A DNA stretch of 64,000 nucleotides from Achromobacter anxifer (GTDB lineage: Bacteria; Pseudomonadota; Gammaproteobacteria; Burkholderiales; Burkholderiaceae_B). A program made the translations under genes and the position numbers. Shown here in pieces: positions 35,559 to 43,278 of the stretch. Positions within the stretch are counted from its first letter, which is position 1, and each line of letters starts with the position of its first letter. The stretch is from NCBI RefSeq assembly GCF_903652925.1, contig NZ_CAHLAR010000004.1:372001-436000 (forward strand). Direction: 5' to 3'. The notes beneath the pieces were generated by a model that saw nothing but the letters and a program-made list of their open reading frames with translations, had not been told where the DNA came from and ran no database searches.

Positions 35559-37109
35559 CTATCCCGCGTGCGTCACCACCTGGTTGCGTCCCTGCTGCTT
35601 GGCCGCGTATAGCGCGGCGTCGGCATCCTGGAATACCGCCTCCACGCCCGGACCGCGCGGCCGCCATAGCGCCACACCGGCAGACACCGTAATCCCCAAC
35701 GCGCCGCCCAGCCGGCGCGTTTCCATTTTCTTGCGCAGGCGTTCGGCCATGCCGGTCGCCTCCCTGATGCCCACGGCGGGCAGCAGGATCAGGAATTCCT
35801 CGCCGCCGTTGCGGCACAGGATGTCGGACGGGCGCGAACAGTCGCGCATCAGCTGCGCCACCGCCTGGATCACCTCGTCGCCCGCCGTGTGGCCATAGGT
35901 GTCGTTGACACGCTTGAAATGGTCGATGTCCAGCGCGATCACGGCGAACGGCGTGTCCGACGCGCGCAGCGAGTCCACCGCATCCTCGATTCCCCGCCGG
36001 TTGTGCAAACCGGTCAAGGGGTCGGTGATGCTGGCCTGGTTGAGCTTGCCGATCTTGTCCTGCAGGTTGGTGTAGCTCCTGATCACCGCGCGCTTCAGGC
36101 GCTGGGCCTCGAAATACCAGGCTTTCACCGAACGCACCCGCTGCATGGCGACGGCCATGTCGTGATGCTCGACGTTGGTCGCCAATTGCGACAGCGGCTG
36201 AGAAATCTTGCGCGCGCACCACCAGATGGCCAGCAGGAAGGCCAGGGCGAAGGGCGCCGCGTAGCGGATCAGCGCCCAGACCAGGTCGTGCAGCGGTTCC
36301 AGCGTGGCCGCGGCCGGGCGCTGCGCGATCACGCCCCAGCCGCTGCGCGGCACGCGCGCATATCCCGCCAGCATGTCCACGCCCTGCGTGTTGACGAGGC
36401 GCTGCGCGCCGTTCTCTCCGCGCATCACCGCCGCCACCACGGGATTGGCGGTCACGTCCTCGCCCACGCGCTGGCTGTCCTGGTGGTAGATCAGCCGGCC
36501 TTCGCTATCCACCACGTACAGATAGGAACCGTCCTGGTAGGGGTGCTTGCCCAGCAGCGTGTGCAAGGCGCCTTCGTTGCGCAGGTAGATCGTGCCCGAC
36601 ACGTAGCCTAGATAGGCGCCGCTGTCCGAATGGATGGGATACGACACGTTGATCAGCAGATTGCCGGCGACGGACACATAAGGCTTGCTGATCAGGGGCT
36701 TGCGCGTTTGCAGCGCCATGCGGCTGCCGGCGTTGTCGACGCGGGTACCCTGAAAAGTGCGGATGCCCTTGCTGGCGGCCAGCATGAGGCCGTCGGCGCG
36801 GATGATGGCGACGGTATTGAAGCTGTCCGTCTGCTCCTGCAGGCGTTCGACTTCCGTGGCCAACAAGTCAGGGGCATCGAAGCGCCAGGCCACGTGGCGG
36901 GCGCTGTACTCCAGTTGCTGCAGGGCCGAATCCAGGAAGGTGTCCGCGCCCTCGGCAAGCTTGGCGGCGTAGACGCGATTGGACTCCAGCGTGTTGGCGA
37001 TGAGTTGTTCGCGCTGCAGCCGGTAGCTGGCATACAGGGCATTGGCGGTGGCGGCAAGGGCGCTGAATACGGTAAGCGCAAGCACCAGCCCGCGTAGGTT
37101 GATTCGCAT
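35559..37109 (-). CDS. Diguanylate cyclase with periplasmic Cache sensor domain
   Basis: 516 residues. Helix 1 (about 8-28), a double Cache-like periplasmic domain (about 30-275), helix 2 (about 283-303), a short HAMP-like linker (ISQPLSQLATNVEHHDMAVAM), a signalling coil, and a C-terminal GGDEF domain beginning ASITDPLTGLHNRRGIE. The active loop is GGEEF, a functional variant; an inhibitory I-site RPSD precedes it by the usual five residues. It should make cyclic di-GMP in response to an external small ligand and be subject to product inhibition. The gene stands alone, downstream of the recombinase gene by 45 bases on the same strand. Confidence 0.92.
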   Translation of the reverse strand: MRINLRGLVLALTVFSALAATANALYASYRLQREQLIANTLESNRVYAAKLAEGADTFLDSALQQLEYSARHVAWRFDAPDLLATEVERLQEQTDSFNTVAIIRADGLMLAASKGIRTFQGTRVDNAGSRMALQTRKPLISKPYVSVAGNLLINVSYPIHSDSGAYLGYVSGTIYLRNEGALHTLLGKHPYQDGSYLYVVDSEGRLIYHQDSQRVGEDVTANPVVAAVMRGENGAQRLVNTQGVDMLAGYARVPRSGWGVIAQRPAAATLEPLHDLVWALIRYAAPFALAFLLAIWWCARKISQPLSQLATNVEHHDMAVAMQRVRSVKAWYFEAQRLKRAVIRSYTNLQDKIGKLNQASITDPLTGLHNRRGIEDAVDSLRASDTPFAVIALDIDHFKRVNDTYGHTAGDEVIQAVAQLMRDCSRPSDILCRNGGEEFLILLPAVGIREATGMAERLRKKMETRRLGGALGITVSAGVALWRPRGPGVEAVFQDADAALYAAKQQGRNQVVTHAG

Positions 37110-37154
37110 GGAGATCGTGTCGGGCGAGGTCGGTTGCGGCGAGTGCGCGGGATT

Positions 37155-38237
37155 TTACCTGGGCGCCGGATCCGGTTCGTCCAGCAAGCGCGCCGCGGGC
37201 GACTCGGCCGCGGCGCCGGCACGGAAATAGCCCATGACGGTGGCGACGCTGGCATGGCCGGTCATGGCCATGGTGTCGCCCAACGGCACATTCTGCCGGC
37301 CGGCCTCGGTGACAAAGCCGGAGCGCAGGCTGTGCGCGGAAAAATCGCCTTCCAGGCCCGCCAGCCGGCAGCGTTCCAGCACGATGTCGCGCACCGCGGC
37401 GGCGGCCAGCGGCTCGCCCAGCACGTCGCCGCGCCGCACGCGCCGGAACAGCGGACCTTGCGTGATGCCGCTGGCGCGCAGCCAGGCGTCCAGCGCCTGC
37501 GCCGCCACGCCGACGATGGGCTTCTGGTCGTTGGCGCGCGCCGTGCCGGCCTGGTTCGTCTTGGAATGCGCCAGCGTGTACAGAAAACCGTCGGCGGCGC
37601 GCCGCGTGTTTTCCATCGACGCGTGCACGACCTCGGAACGCCTGCGGCCGCCGCTGGCCCAGGCGAACAGCAGCAGGGCGCGGTCGCGCAAGCCGCGCAA
37701 GGAATCGTCGCAGGTGGCCAGCATGGCTTGCAGCGGCTCGCGGGTCAGCGCGACTTTCCTGGCGGGCGCGACGCCGCGCTTGGCGTAGGCGCGGCGCGTC
37801 TTGGCCAGAAGTTCGCGCACCGCGGCGGCGCGGCAGGGGTTGGGATGGCCGTGCAACTCGTGCGCCTTGGACAGCACCGACACCCGTTGCAGCAGCGTAT
37901 TCAGGCTGAGCGCGCCGAGACGCCCCTTGGCCTTCAGACGCACCAGTTCCTGGTCCAGCGCCAGCGGCAACTCCCACTTCAAGCCTTGTTCCGTCGAGCG
38001 CTGGGCGTGGTCGACCACGAACTGTATGACCGCCGCTTCCGGCAAGGGCAGGGCGAAACGCCTGCCGTAGCGGAGTTCAAACCAGGCGGTCCAGTAGCGG
38101 ATCGCGGCACGATAGCTGGCGGCGGTGTTGGCGGAGCTGCCTTCGCGCATCAGGCCGCGCGCCGCGGCGTCGGCCTTGGCGTCGAGCGTGAGCGGGTCCA
38201 ACACAGGCAGTGAAGGCGGCAATTTCAGCTGAGACAT
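37155..38237 (-). CDS. Tyrosine site-specific recombinase
   Basis: 360 residues. An N-terminal SAM-like DNA-binding domain (SSANTAASYRAAIRYWTAWFELRYG, then to about residue 160) precedes a catalytic domain holding all conserved residues: Arg in GGRRRSE (~199-200), Lys in HSKTN (226), HxxR in HSLR (302-305), His in TGHAS (328) and nucleophile Tyr in MGYF (337). It resembles phage-type or XerC-like integrases but is not chromosomal XerC/D. There is no adjacent tRNA, phage gene or excisionase. It is divergent from a KfrA-like gene across a palindrome-rich spacer. Confidence 0.88.
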   Translation of the reverse strand: MSQLKLPPSLPVLDPLTLDAKADAAARGLMREGSSANTAASYRAAIRYWTAWFELRYGRRFALPLPEAAVIQFVVDHAQRSTEQGLKWELPLALDQELVRLKAKGRLGALSLNTLLQRVSVLSKAHELHGHPNPCRAAAVRELLAKTRRAYAKRGVAPARKVALTREPLQAMLATCDDSLRGLRDRALLLFAWASGGRRRSEVVHASMENTRRAADGFLYTLAHSKTNQAGTARANDQKPIVGVAAQALDAWLRASGITQGPLFRRVRRGDVLGEPLAAAAVRDIVLERCRLAGLEGDFSAHSLRSGFVTEAGRQNVPLGDTMAMTGHASVATVMGYFRAGAAAESPAARLLDEPDPAPR

Positions 38238-38265
38238 GATCAGTCCAGGGTCGATTTTCTTATTT

Positions 38266-38353
38266 CATACATATTATTATGTATGCTGTATGATATCTAA
38301 CACTTAGGATAAATTAATCGCGATAAGGTTCCATTATCGTGGGTAATTATCCT
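38266..38353. promoter_or_regulatory. Palindromes between divergent recombinase and KfrA-like genes
   Basis: An A+T-rich 147-base spacer holds two symmetrical elements. The first, 38266-38285, is the perfect CATACATA-TTAT-TATGTATG. The second, 38306-38353, is a large imperfect palindrome: AGGATAA and CGATAA arms on the left (38306-38326) mirror TTATCG and TTATCCT on the right (38334-38353) around a seven-base centre. They could be KfrA operators, promoters or recombination sites. Confidence 0.65.
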
Positions 38354-38384
38354 CCAAACATCACATCCAGCACGGAGCACACGC

Positions 38385-39413
38385 ATGGCCACGGGAATCA
38401 GCGAAACCGACGTCTGGAGCGCCGCCGACGCCTTGCTGCTGGAAGGAGCGCGCCCGACCATCGAGCGGGTGCGCCAGAAAATCGGTCGCGGCTCGCCCAA
38501 TACGGTCAGTCCGTACCTGGAAACCTGGTTCCGGTCGCTGGGGGCGCGCATCAAGGATCCCGGCGCATTCTCGGCGCCCGCCGCGGTGCCCGATCCCGTC
38601 GCCCAGGCGGCGGCGCACTTCTGGGAAGCCGCCTTGTCCGAGGCCCGCACCCAGCAGGAACAGGCCTATCGCGACCGTTGGCAGGAACTGGCGCGGGAAG
38701 GGGAGCAACTAGCCGCCAACGCTGAACAGTTGCAGCAACGCGAGGCCCAACTGGTCAACCGTGAACAGGATCTGCAGGAAGCCCTCAAGGTCGCCACCAC
38801 CCAGCTGGCCGCCGCCGAGGAACGCCTGCAAGCGGCCGAGCAACAGCTGCGCCAACGCGACGAGCAGATCAAACGCAGCCAGCTGCAATTGGATGACGCC
38901 CGCAGCGCGACGCAGACGCTCTTGACCGAAGCCGAGAAAATGCGCGGCCTCCACGCCCAGGCGCTGGACGCACTGGAAACCCGCCACGCCGCCCATGAAC
39001 GCCGCTGGCTCAATGAACTGGACGCCGAACGCGGCGCGGTCAAGCGCTTGCAAGCCAAGCTGGACGAGACGCTGGCCGCCAGCCAGCAACAGTCGACCCA
39101 GGCGCGCAAGGCGCTGGAGCATGAGCAGGACCAGCGGCGCCAGGCGGAGCAGGGCGCCCAGGCGCTGCGCGCCGAAAGCCAGGCGCAGCAACTGCGGCAA
39201 CAGGCGGACCTGGCGGCGGCAGAGGCCGCCTTGGCTTCCGCCCGGGCGCGCGAACAGGCGCTGGAGGCCAGACTGGCGTCCGCCGAGCAGCAGTCGGCCG
39301 GGCTGCTGGCGCAACTAAAGGGCAAGGACGAGCAACTGGGCGAGCTGACGCGCCATCTGATGGCGCAGGCCAGCAGGCAGGCGCAGGCCCCGGCGGCCGA
39401 TTCCGCGTCCTAG
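38385..39413 (+). CDS. KfrA-like DNA-binding coiled-coil protein
   Basis: 342 residues. Residues 1-120 match the KfrA N-terminal DNA-binding domain (ISETDVWSAADALLLEGARPTIERVRQKIGRGSPNTVSPYLE). From about 125 to 335 the chain is one continuous coiled coil rich in Gln, Glu, Ala and Leu. KfrA is a plasmid-encoded autorepressor thought to aid partition by forming long filaments. Chromosomal copies are known but unexplained. Its divergent partner is a tyrosine recombinase, and the shared spacer contains palindromes. The pair may work together on DNA, an inference. Confidence 0.85.
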   Translation: MATGISETDVWSAADALLLEGARPTIERVRQKIGRGSPNTVSPYLETWFRSLGARIKDPGAFSAPAAVPDPVAQAAAHFWEAALSEARTQQEQAYRDRWQELAREGEQLAANAEQLQQREAQLVNREQDLQEALKVATTQLAAAEERLQAAEQQLRQRDEQIKRSQLQLDDARSATQTLLTEAEKMRGLHAQALDALETRHAAHERRWLNELDAERGAVKRLQAKLDETLAASQQQSTQARKALEHEQDQRRQAEQGAQALRAESQAQQLRQQADLAAAEAALASARAREQALEARLASAEQQSAGLLAQLKGKDEQLGELTRHLMAQASRQAQAPAADSAS

Positions 39414-39561
39414 CGGCTAGCCAGGGGGCGGCCCGCGACGCTGTACAAGTCAGCCCAAATATCGGATAAATACGTCAGGCATGCCATGCCGCGCCCGGGC
39501 AGCCGCCCGCCGGCCGCGATACGTCAGGATCCCGGGCCATCAACCCGGTCAGGAGCAGCGG

Positions 39562-40716
39562 TTGAATCCTCCATCTCGCCAGTCGGTCGACCTCGCCCGC
39601 ATCTTGCTCGTCATCGTGATCCTTGCCGGACTGATGGTGGGCAGCCTCTACATCCTGCGGCCATTCCTGCCGGGCCTGGTCTGGGCGACCACCATTGTCG
39701 TCGCCACCTGGCCGATCCTGCTGGCGATCCAGCGCTATTGCGGCGGACGCCGCTGGATCGCCACCATGGTCATGCTGATCATCCTGCTGTTCGTCATCGT
39801 GCTGCCGCTGTACGAGGTCATCTCGACCCTGGCGCTGCACAGCGCGGCCATCATGGCCGCGGTCAAGAGCCTGCCCGACTACACGCTGCTGGCGCCGCCA
39901 GGGTGGGTCCACAACATCCCGCTGGCCGGCCCCAAGATCGCCCAGGAATGGCAGAGCCTGTCGGACGCCGGCGCGGGCGGCCTGCTGGCCAAGCTGGAAC
40001 CCTACCTGACCAGCGCCGCCAGCTGGCTGCTCGGCCACGCCGCCATCGTCGGCGTGTTCGTCATGCACATGCTGATCACCGTGGTGGTGGCCGGCATCCT
40101 GTACACCAAGGGCGAAGTAGCCGTTGATTTCGTGCGGCTTTTCTTCAACCGTCTGTCGGGCCAGCGCGGCGTGGCGGCGGTCCGGCTTGCCGGCCAGGCG
40201 ATACGCGCCGTGGCGCTGGGCATCGTCGTGACGGCGGTGGTGCAGTCAGGCCTGGGCGGCATCGGCCTGTGGATCGCTGGCGTGCCCGCGGCCGGAATCC
40301 TGACCGCGCTGATGGTCATGCTGTGCCTGGCCCAGCTGGGTCCGCTGCTGCCCATGCTGGGCGGCGTGGCCTGGCTGTTCCACAACGACATGAAGCTGGC
40401 GGCCGCGGCGCTGCTGGTCTGGGCGATCCTGGTGGCCGGGCTGGACAATCTGCTGCGGCCGATGCTGATCAAGCGCGGGGTCAACCTGTCGCTGCTGCTG
40501 ATCCTGGCCGGCGTGCTGGGCGGCATGTTCGCCTTCGGCATCGTGGGCCTGTTCATCGGCCCGGTGATCCTGGCGGTGACGCAGACCCTGCTCAAGGCCT
40601 GGATCGAGGAAGTGCCGCCGCCGGCCGCGCTGGCGGACGACAAGGCATCCAACCCGACGCCAAACGCCGCTGCAAGCCAGAGTCCGGCCGAACGATCCGG
40701 ATTTCCTCCGGTCTGA
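39562..40716 (+). CDS. AI-2E/PerM-family membrane permease
   Basis: 384 residues from TTG 39562, chosen because AGGAG lies six bases upstream; ATG 39481 is less supported. About eight helices in the family order: two N-terminal helices (residues ~11-47), a third (~65-85), a large extracytoplasmic loop, then a hydrophobic second half containing GLWIAGVPAAGILTALMVMLCLAQLGPLLPML and a DNLLRPMLIKRGVNLSLLLILAGVLGGM signature. Closest in style to YdiK. Family roles include autoinducer-2 export and sodium/proton exchange, but substrates are mostly unproven. It precedes the pseudouridine-synthase-like gene by about 110 bases. Confidence 0.83.
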   Translation: MNPPSRQSVDLARILLVIVILAGLMVGSLYILRPFLPGLVWATTIVVATWPILLAIQRYCGGRRWIATMVMLIILLFVIVLPLYEVISTLALHSAAIMAAVKSLPDYTLLAPPGWVHNIPLAGPKIAQEWQSLSDAGAGGLLAKLEPYLTSAASWLLGHAAIVGVFVMHMLITVVVAGILYTKGEVAVDFVRLFFNRLSGQRGVAAVRLAGQAIRAVALGIVVTAVVQSGLGGIGLWIAGVPAAGILTALMVMLCLAQLGPLLPMLGGVAWLFHNDMKLAAAALLVWAILVAGLDNLLRPMLIKRGVNLSLLLILAGVLGGMFAFGIVGLFIGPVILAVTQTLLKAWIEEVPPPAALADDKASNPTPNAAASQSPAERSGFPPV

Positions 40717-40826
40717 ATCCTGCGCGCGCGGCCCGTGGCGAGGCAGCCCGCCAGCGAAGGGCGTAACATCTGCCTCACGTCGCGGGCCCACGGCCCGCTT
40801 TTCTGGCAACACCCCGGCAATACCTC

Positions 40827-41639
40827 ATGACGAAGCACCCTCCGGCGCGGCCCCAAGGCGGCGCCCACACTCCCACGAATTCCCGCGGTCCCCGCGCCCA
40901 GCAAGGCGGCGCGGCGCATGACAGCGTGCGTCTGGCCAAGCGCCTGGCCGAGGAACTGTCCTGCTCGCGCGGCGACGCGGAACGCTATATAGAAAACGGT
41001 TGGGCCGCGGTGGACGGCAAATGCGTGGAAGAGCCGGGTTTCCGGGTCAAGCCCGGCCAATCCATCGGCCTGCTGCCCGGCGCGCGCCTGGAAGACGCGC
41101 GTCCCGTCACGATCCTGCTGCACAAGCCGGCCGGCGTGTACGCCAACGACGAACCCGGCTCCGCGCGCGACTTGATCCTGCCGGAGAACCTGATGCCGGG
41201 CGACCGCTCGGGCCAGCGCTACCTGAAGCGCATGTTCAACGGCCTCAAGCTTGTCACCCCCCTGGAGCGCGCAGCCAGCGGGCTGGTCGTCTACACGCAG
41301 GAATACCCGGTGACGCGCAAGCTGGTGGAAGAGGGCCGCCACGTGGAGCAGGAGTACGTGGCCCAGGTGTCCGGCCAGCTCAGCCCGGCCGACCTGGCGC
41401 GCCTGCAGCGCGGCATGGCCTATGATGGCCGCGCCGCCACGCCCATGAAGGTCAGTTGGCAGAACGAAACCCACCTGCGCTTCGCGCTGAAGACGCCGGC
41501 GCCGGGTTTCATCGAATACGTGTGCGATGCGGCGGGGCTGCGCTTGCAAGCGCTGCGCCGCATCCGCATCGGACGCCTGCCCATGGCCGGGCTGGCGCCC
41601 GCCCAGTGGCGCTACCGCCTGGAATACGAACGCTTCTGA
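40827..41639 (+). CDS. RsuA-family pseudouridine-synthase-like protein with altered catalytic residue
   Basis: 270 residues. A low-complexity basic head (1-30) is followed by an S4 RNA-binding domain (VRLAKRLAEELSCSRGDAERYIENG, about 34-90) and an RsuA-type catalytic fold (TILLHKPAGVYAN, ending in RIGRLPMAGLAPAQWR). The catalytic site of the family, GRLDxDSxGL, reads TPLERAASGL here, so the essential aspartate is a glutamate (E147) and the GR pair is lost. It may still bind rRNA, but pseudouridine formation is doubtful. Eleven bases separate it from the next gene. Confidence 0.82.
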   Translation: MTKHPPARPQGGAHTPTNSRGPRAQQGGAAHDSVRLAKRLAEELSCSRGDAERYIENGWAAVDGKCVEEPGFRVKPGQSIGLLPGARLEDARPVTILLHKPAGVYANDEPGSARDLILPENLMPGDRSGQRYLKRMFNGLKLVTPLERAASGLVVYTQEYPVTRKLVEEGRHVEQEYVAQVSGQLSPADLARLQRGMAYDGRAATPMKVSWQNETHLRFALKTPAPGFIEYVCDAAGLRLQALRRIRIGRLPMAGLAPAQWRYRLEYERF

Positions 41640-41650
41640 CGGCAGCAGGG

Positions 41651-42787
41651 ATGAGCATGGACCAGACGCAGCACGACCCGGACCGGAGCTCCGGACGCAG
41701 GGGATTTCTGATGAACGCCGGGGCTCTGTGCCTGTCCGCCGCCTTGGCCGGCTGCGCGGCGCGGCCGCCGGCGCCGCGCCGGACTGCGCAAGGCCCCAGG
41801 CCCACGGCGGCGACGCCCCCGGTTACCGGCCCTTATGCGACGGCGGTGCCGGCGCTCAAGCCGGGCGCGCGCATCGCCATCGTGGCGCCCGCATCCGCCG
41901 CGCTCGACGCCGCGGACCAGGCCGCCGAATGGCTGGAAGCGCGCGGCTACACGCCCCAGGTCATGCCGGCGTCGCGCTCACGCCTGGATGCGCCTTATGA
42001 CTATCTGGCCGGCGCCGACGCGGACCGGCTGGCTGACCTGCATGCGGCCTTTGCCGCCCCCGAGGTTGGCGCCGTCTGGTGCCTGCAGGGCGGCTTCGGT
42101 TCGTGGCGCCTGCTGGACCAACTGGACTTCGATCTGTTGCGCCGCCATCCCAAGCCCTTCATCGGCTACAGCGACATCACCGCGCTGCATCTGGCCTTGC
42201 AGCGCCACGCCGGCTTCGTCACATTCCATGGGCCGATGCTGGCGCAGGACCTGCTGGCCGGCAAGCGCGATCCCACCGAATCGCATCTGCTGTCCATGAT
42301 CACCGGCCAAGTGGGGCAGGGGGCGTGGATCACGCCGCCGCCTTATGCCACCGCCACGGAACTGATCCCGGGCAGCGCCACCGGACGCCTCATCGGCGGC
42401 AACCTGGCGCTGATCGCCTCGCTGATCGGCTCCGACAACGAGATCGACACCCGCGGCGCCATACTCTTCATCGAGGACGTCAACGAGGCCTTGCCCCGCA
42501 TCGACCGCCTGTTGAGCCAATTGGCCGCGGCCGGCAAGTTCGACGAGCTCAAGGGCGTGCTGGTCGGCAATTTCACCCGCATCCTTGGGGTGCAGATGGA
42601 CGACGCGCAGGCCCAGGGCATGCTGTATCCGCTGATACTGGACCAGTTCCGCTCCCGCGGCATTCCGGTGCTGGCGGCCTGGCCCAGCGGCCATGGCGAT
42701 CCGAACCTGACCTTGCCGTTGGGGGCCCAGGTCACGCTCGACACCGGGCGCGGCGGCTTGCGGCTGGAGCAGGCGGTCGTGCACTAG
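41651..42787 (+). CDS. LD-carboxypeptidase (peptidase S66), likely Tat-exported lipoprotein
   Basis: 378 residues from ATG 41651. The N-terminus combines a twin-arginine-like motif (SSGRRGFLM) with a lipobox (AALAGC, Cys around residue 37), followed by a Pro-rich linker. The mature domain matches LdcA: the nucleophile serine in GYSDITALH, preceded by WCLQGGFGSWRLL, and the Glu/His partners in FIEDVNEALPRIDR and SGHGDP. LdcA removes the terminal D-alanine from muropeptide tetrapeptides during murein recycling. Most bacterial LdcA proteins are cytoplasmic; a lipoprotein form suggests periplasmic activity. It follows the pseudouridine-synthase-like gene and precedes hipBA. Confidence 0.82.
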   Translation: MSMDQTQHDPDRSSGRRGFLMNAGALCLSAALAGCAARPPAPRRTAQGPRPTAATPPVTGPYATAVPALKPGARIAIVAPASAALDAADQAAEWLEARGYTPQVMPASRSRLDAPYDYLAGADADRLADLHAAFAAPEVGAVWCLQGGFGSWRLLDQLDFDLLRRHPKPFIGYSDITALHLALQRHAGFVTFHGPMLAQDLLAGKRDPTESHLLSMITGQVGQGAWITPPPYATATELIPGSATGRLIGGNLALIASLIGSDNEIDTRGAILFIEDVNEALPRIDRLLSQLAAAGKFDELKGVLVGNFTRILGVQMDDAQAQGMLYPLILDQFRSRGIPVLAAWPSGHGDPNLTLPLGAQVTLDTGRGGLRLEQAVVH

Positions 42788-42807
42788 GCTCAAGCCTTGT
42801 CGAAAAA

Positions 42808-42921
42808 TGCATCATTAATGAATCATATTTTTTAAAATATGCACCATTAATGATTCATATCAAGATTGATAATGACTCATTAATAGTGCATTTCTTGCCT
42901 CACCGCACTATTATTAAGTCA
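42808..42921 (+). promoter_or_regulatory. Four-copy operator array of hipBA
   Basis: Four copies of an 17-21 bp element with a palindromic core (TCATTAATGA in copy 1): 42808-42828, 42840-42860 (19 of 21 bases identical to the first), 42873-42890 in inverted orientation (16 of 18), and 42905-42921 (closely related, ending in the hipB ATG). The first two are 32 bp apart, about three helical turns. The A+T-rich block also contains the likely promoter. Confidence 0.78.
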
Positions 42922-43265
42922 TGAAAAAGAAGATCGAACCCAGTTTCGACGCCGCTGCGGCCTTGGCGCGCATCGGCGCCAACATCCGCACGGCCAGGCT
43001 GCGCCGCGCCGAAACCGAATCCATGCTGGCCAGCCGCATGGGCGTGTCCCGCGCCACCATCACGCGGCTGGAGCGCGGCGACGGCGGCGTGTCGCTGGCG
43101 CTGGCCATCGAAGCCTTGCTCCAGTACGGCTACGCCGACCAGGTCCACGCCCTGGGCGATCCTGAACTGGACGGCGTGGGCAAGCGCCTGGATGCCGTGC
43201 GCCGGCCCAGCCGCGGCAGCGCCAAGCCCCCGAACGCGCACCGCGCCGATCCCACGCAGCTGTAG
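42921..43265 (+). CDS. hipB: HipB-like antitoxin and repressor
   Basis: 114 residues. A helix-turn-helix of Xre type lies at about 16-75 (GANIRTARLRRAETESMLASRMGVSRATITRLERG), then a basic tail without predicted structure (RLDAVRRPSRGSAKPP). It should neutralise HipA and repress the operon through the four-repeat operator directly upstream. The last repeat touches the start codon and no ribosome site is seen, so translation may be leaderless or low. It is 13 bases ahead of hipA. The disordered tail is where HipB proteins usually control their own degradation. Confidence 0.85.
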   Translation: MKKKIEPSFDAAAALARIGANIRTARLRRAETESMLASRMGVSRATITRLERGDGGVSLALAIEALLQYGYADQVHALGDPELDGVGKRLDAVRRPSRGSAKPPNAHRADPTQL

Positions 43266-43278
43266 CAGCCCATACATC

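Noticed and set aside
37155-39413. Integrated phage or genomic island
   Set aside because: Only a recombinase and a KfrA-like gene are present; there are no structural, lysis, replication or cargo genes and no flanking tRNA or direct repeats that I can see.
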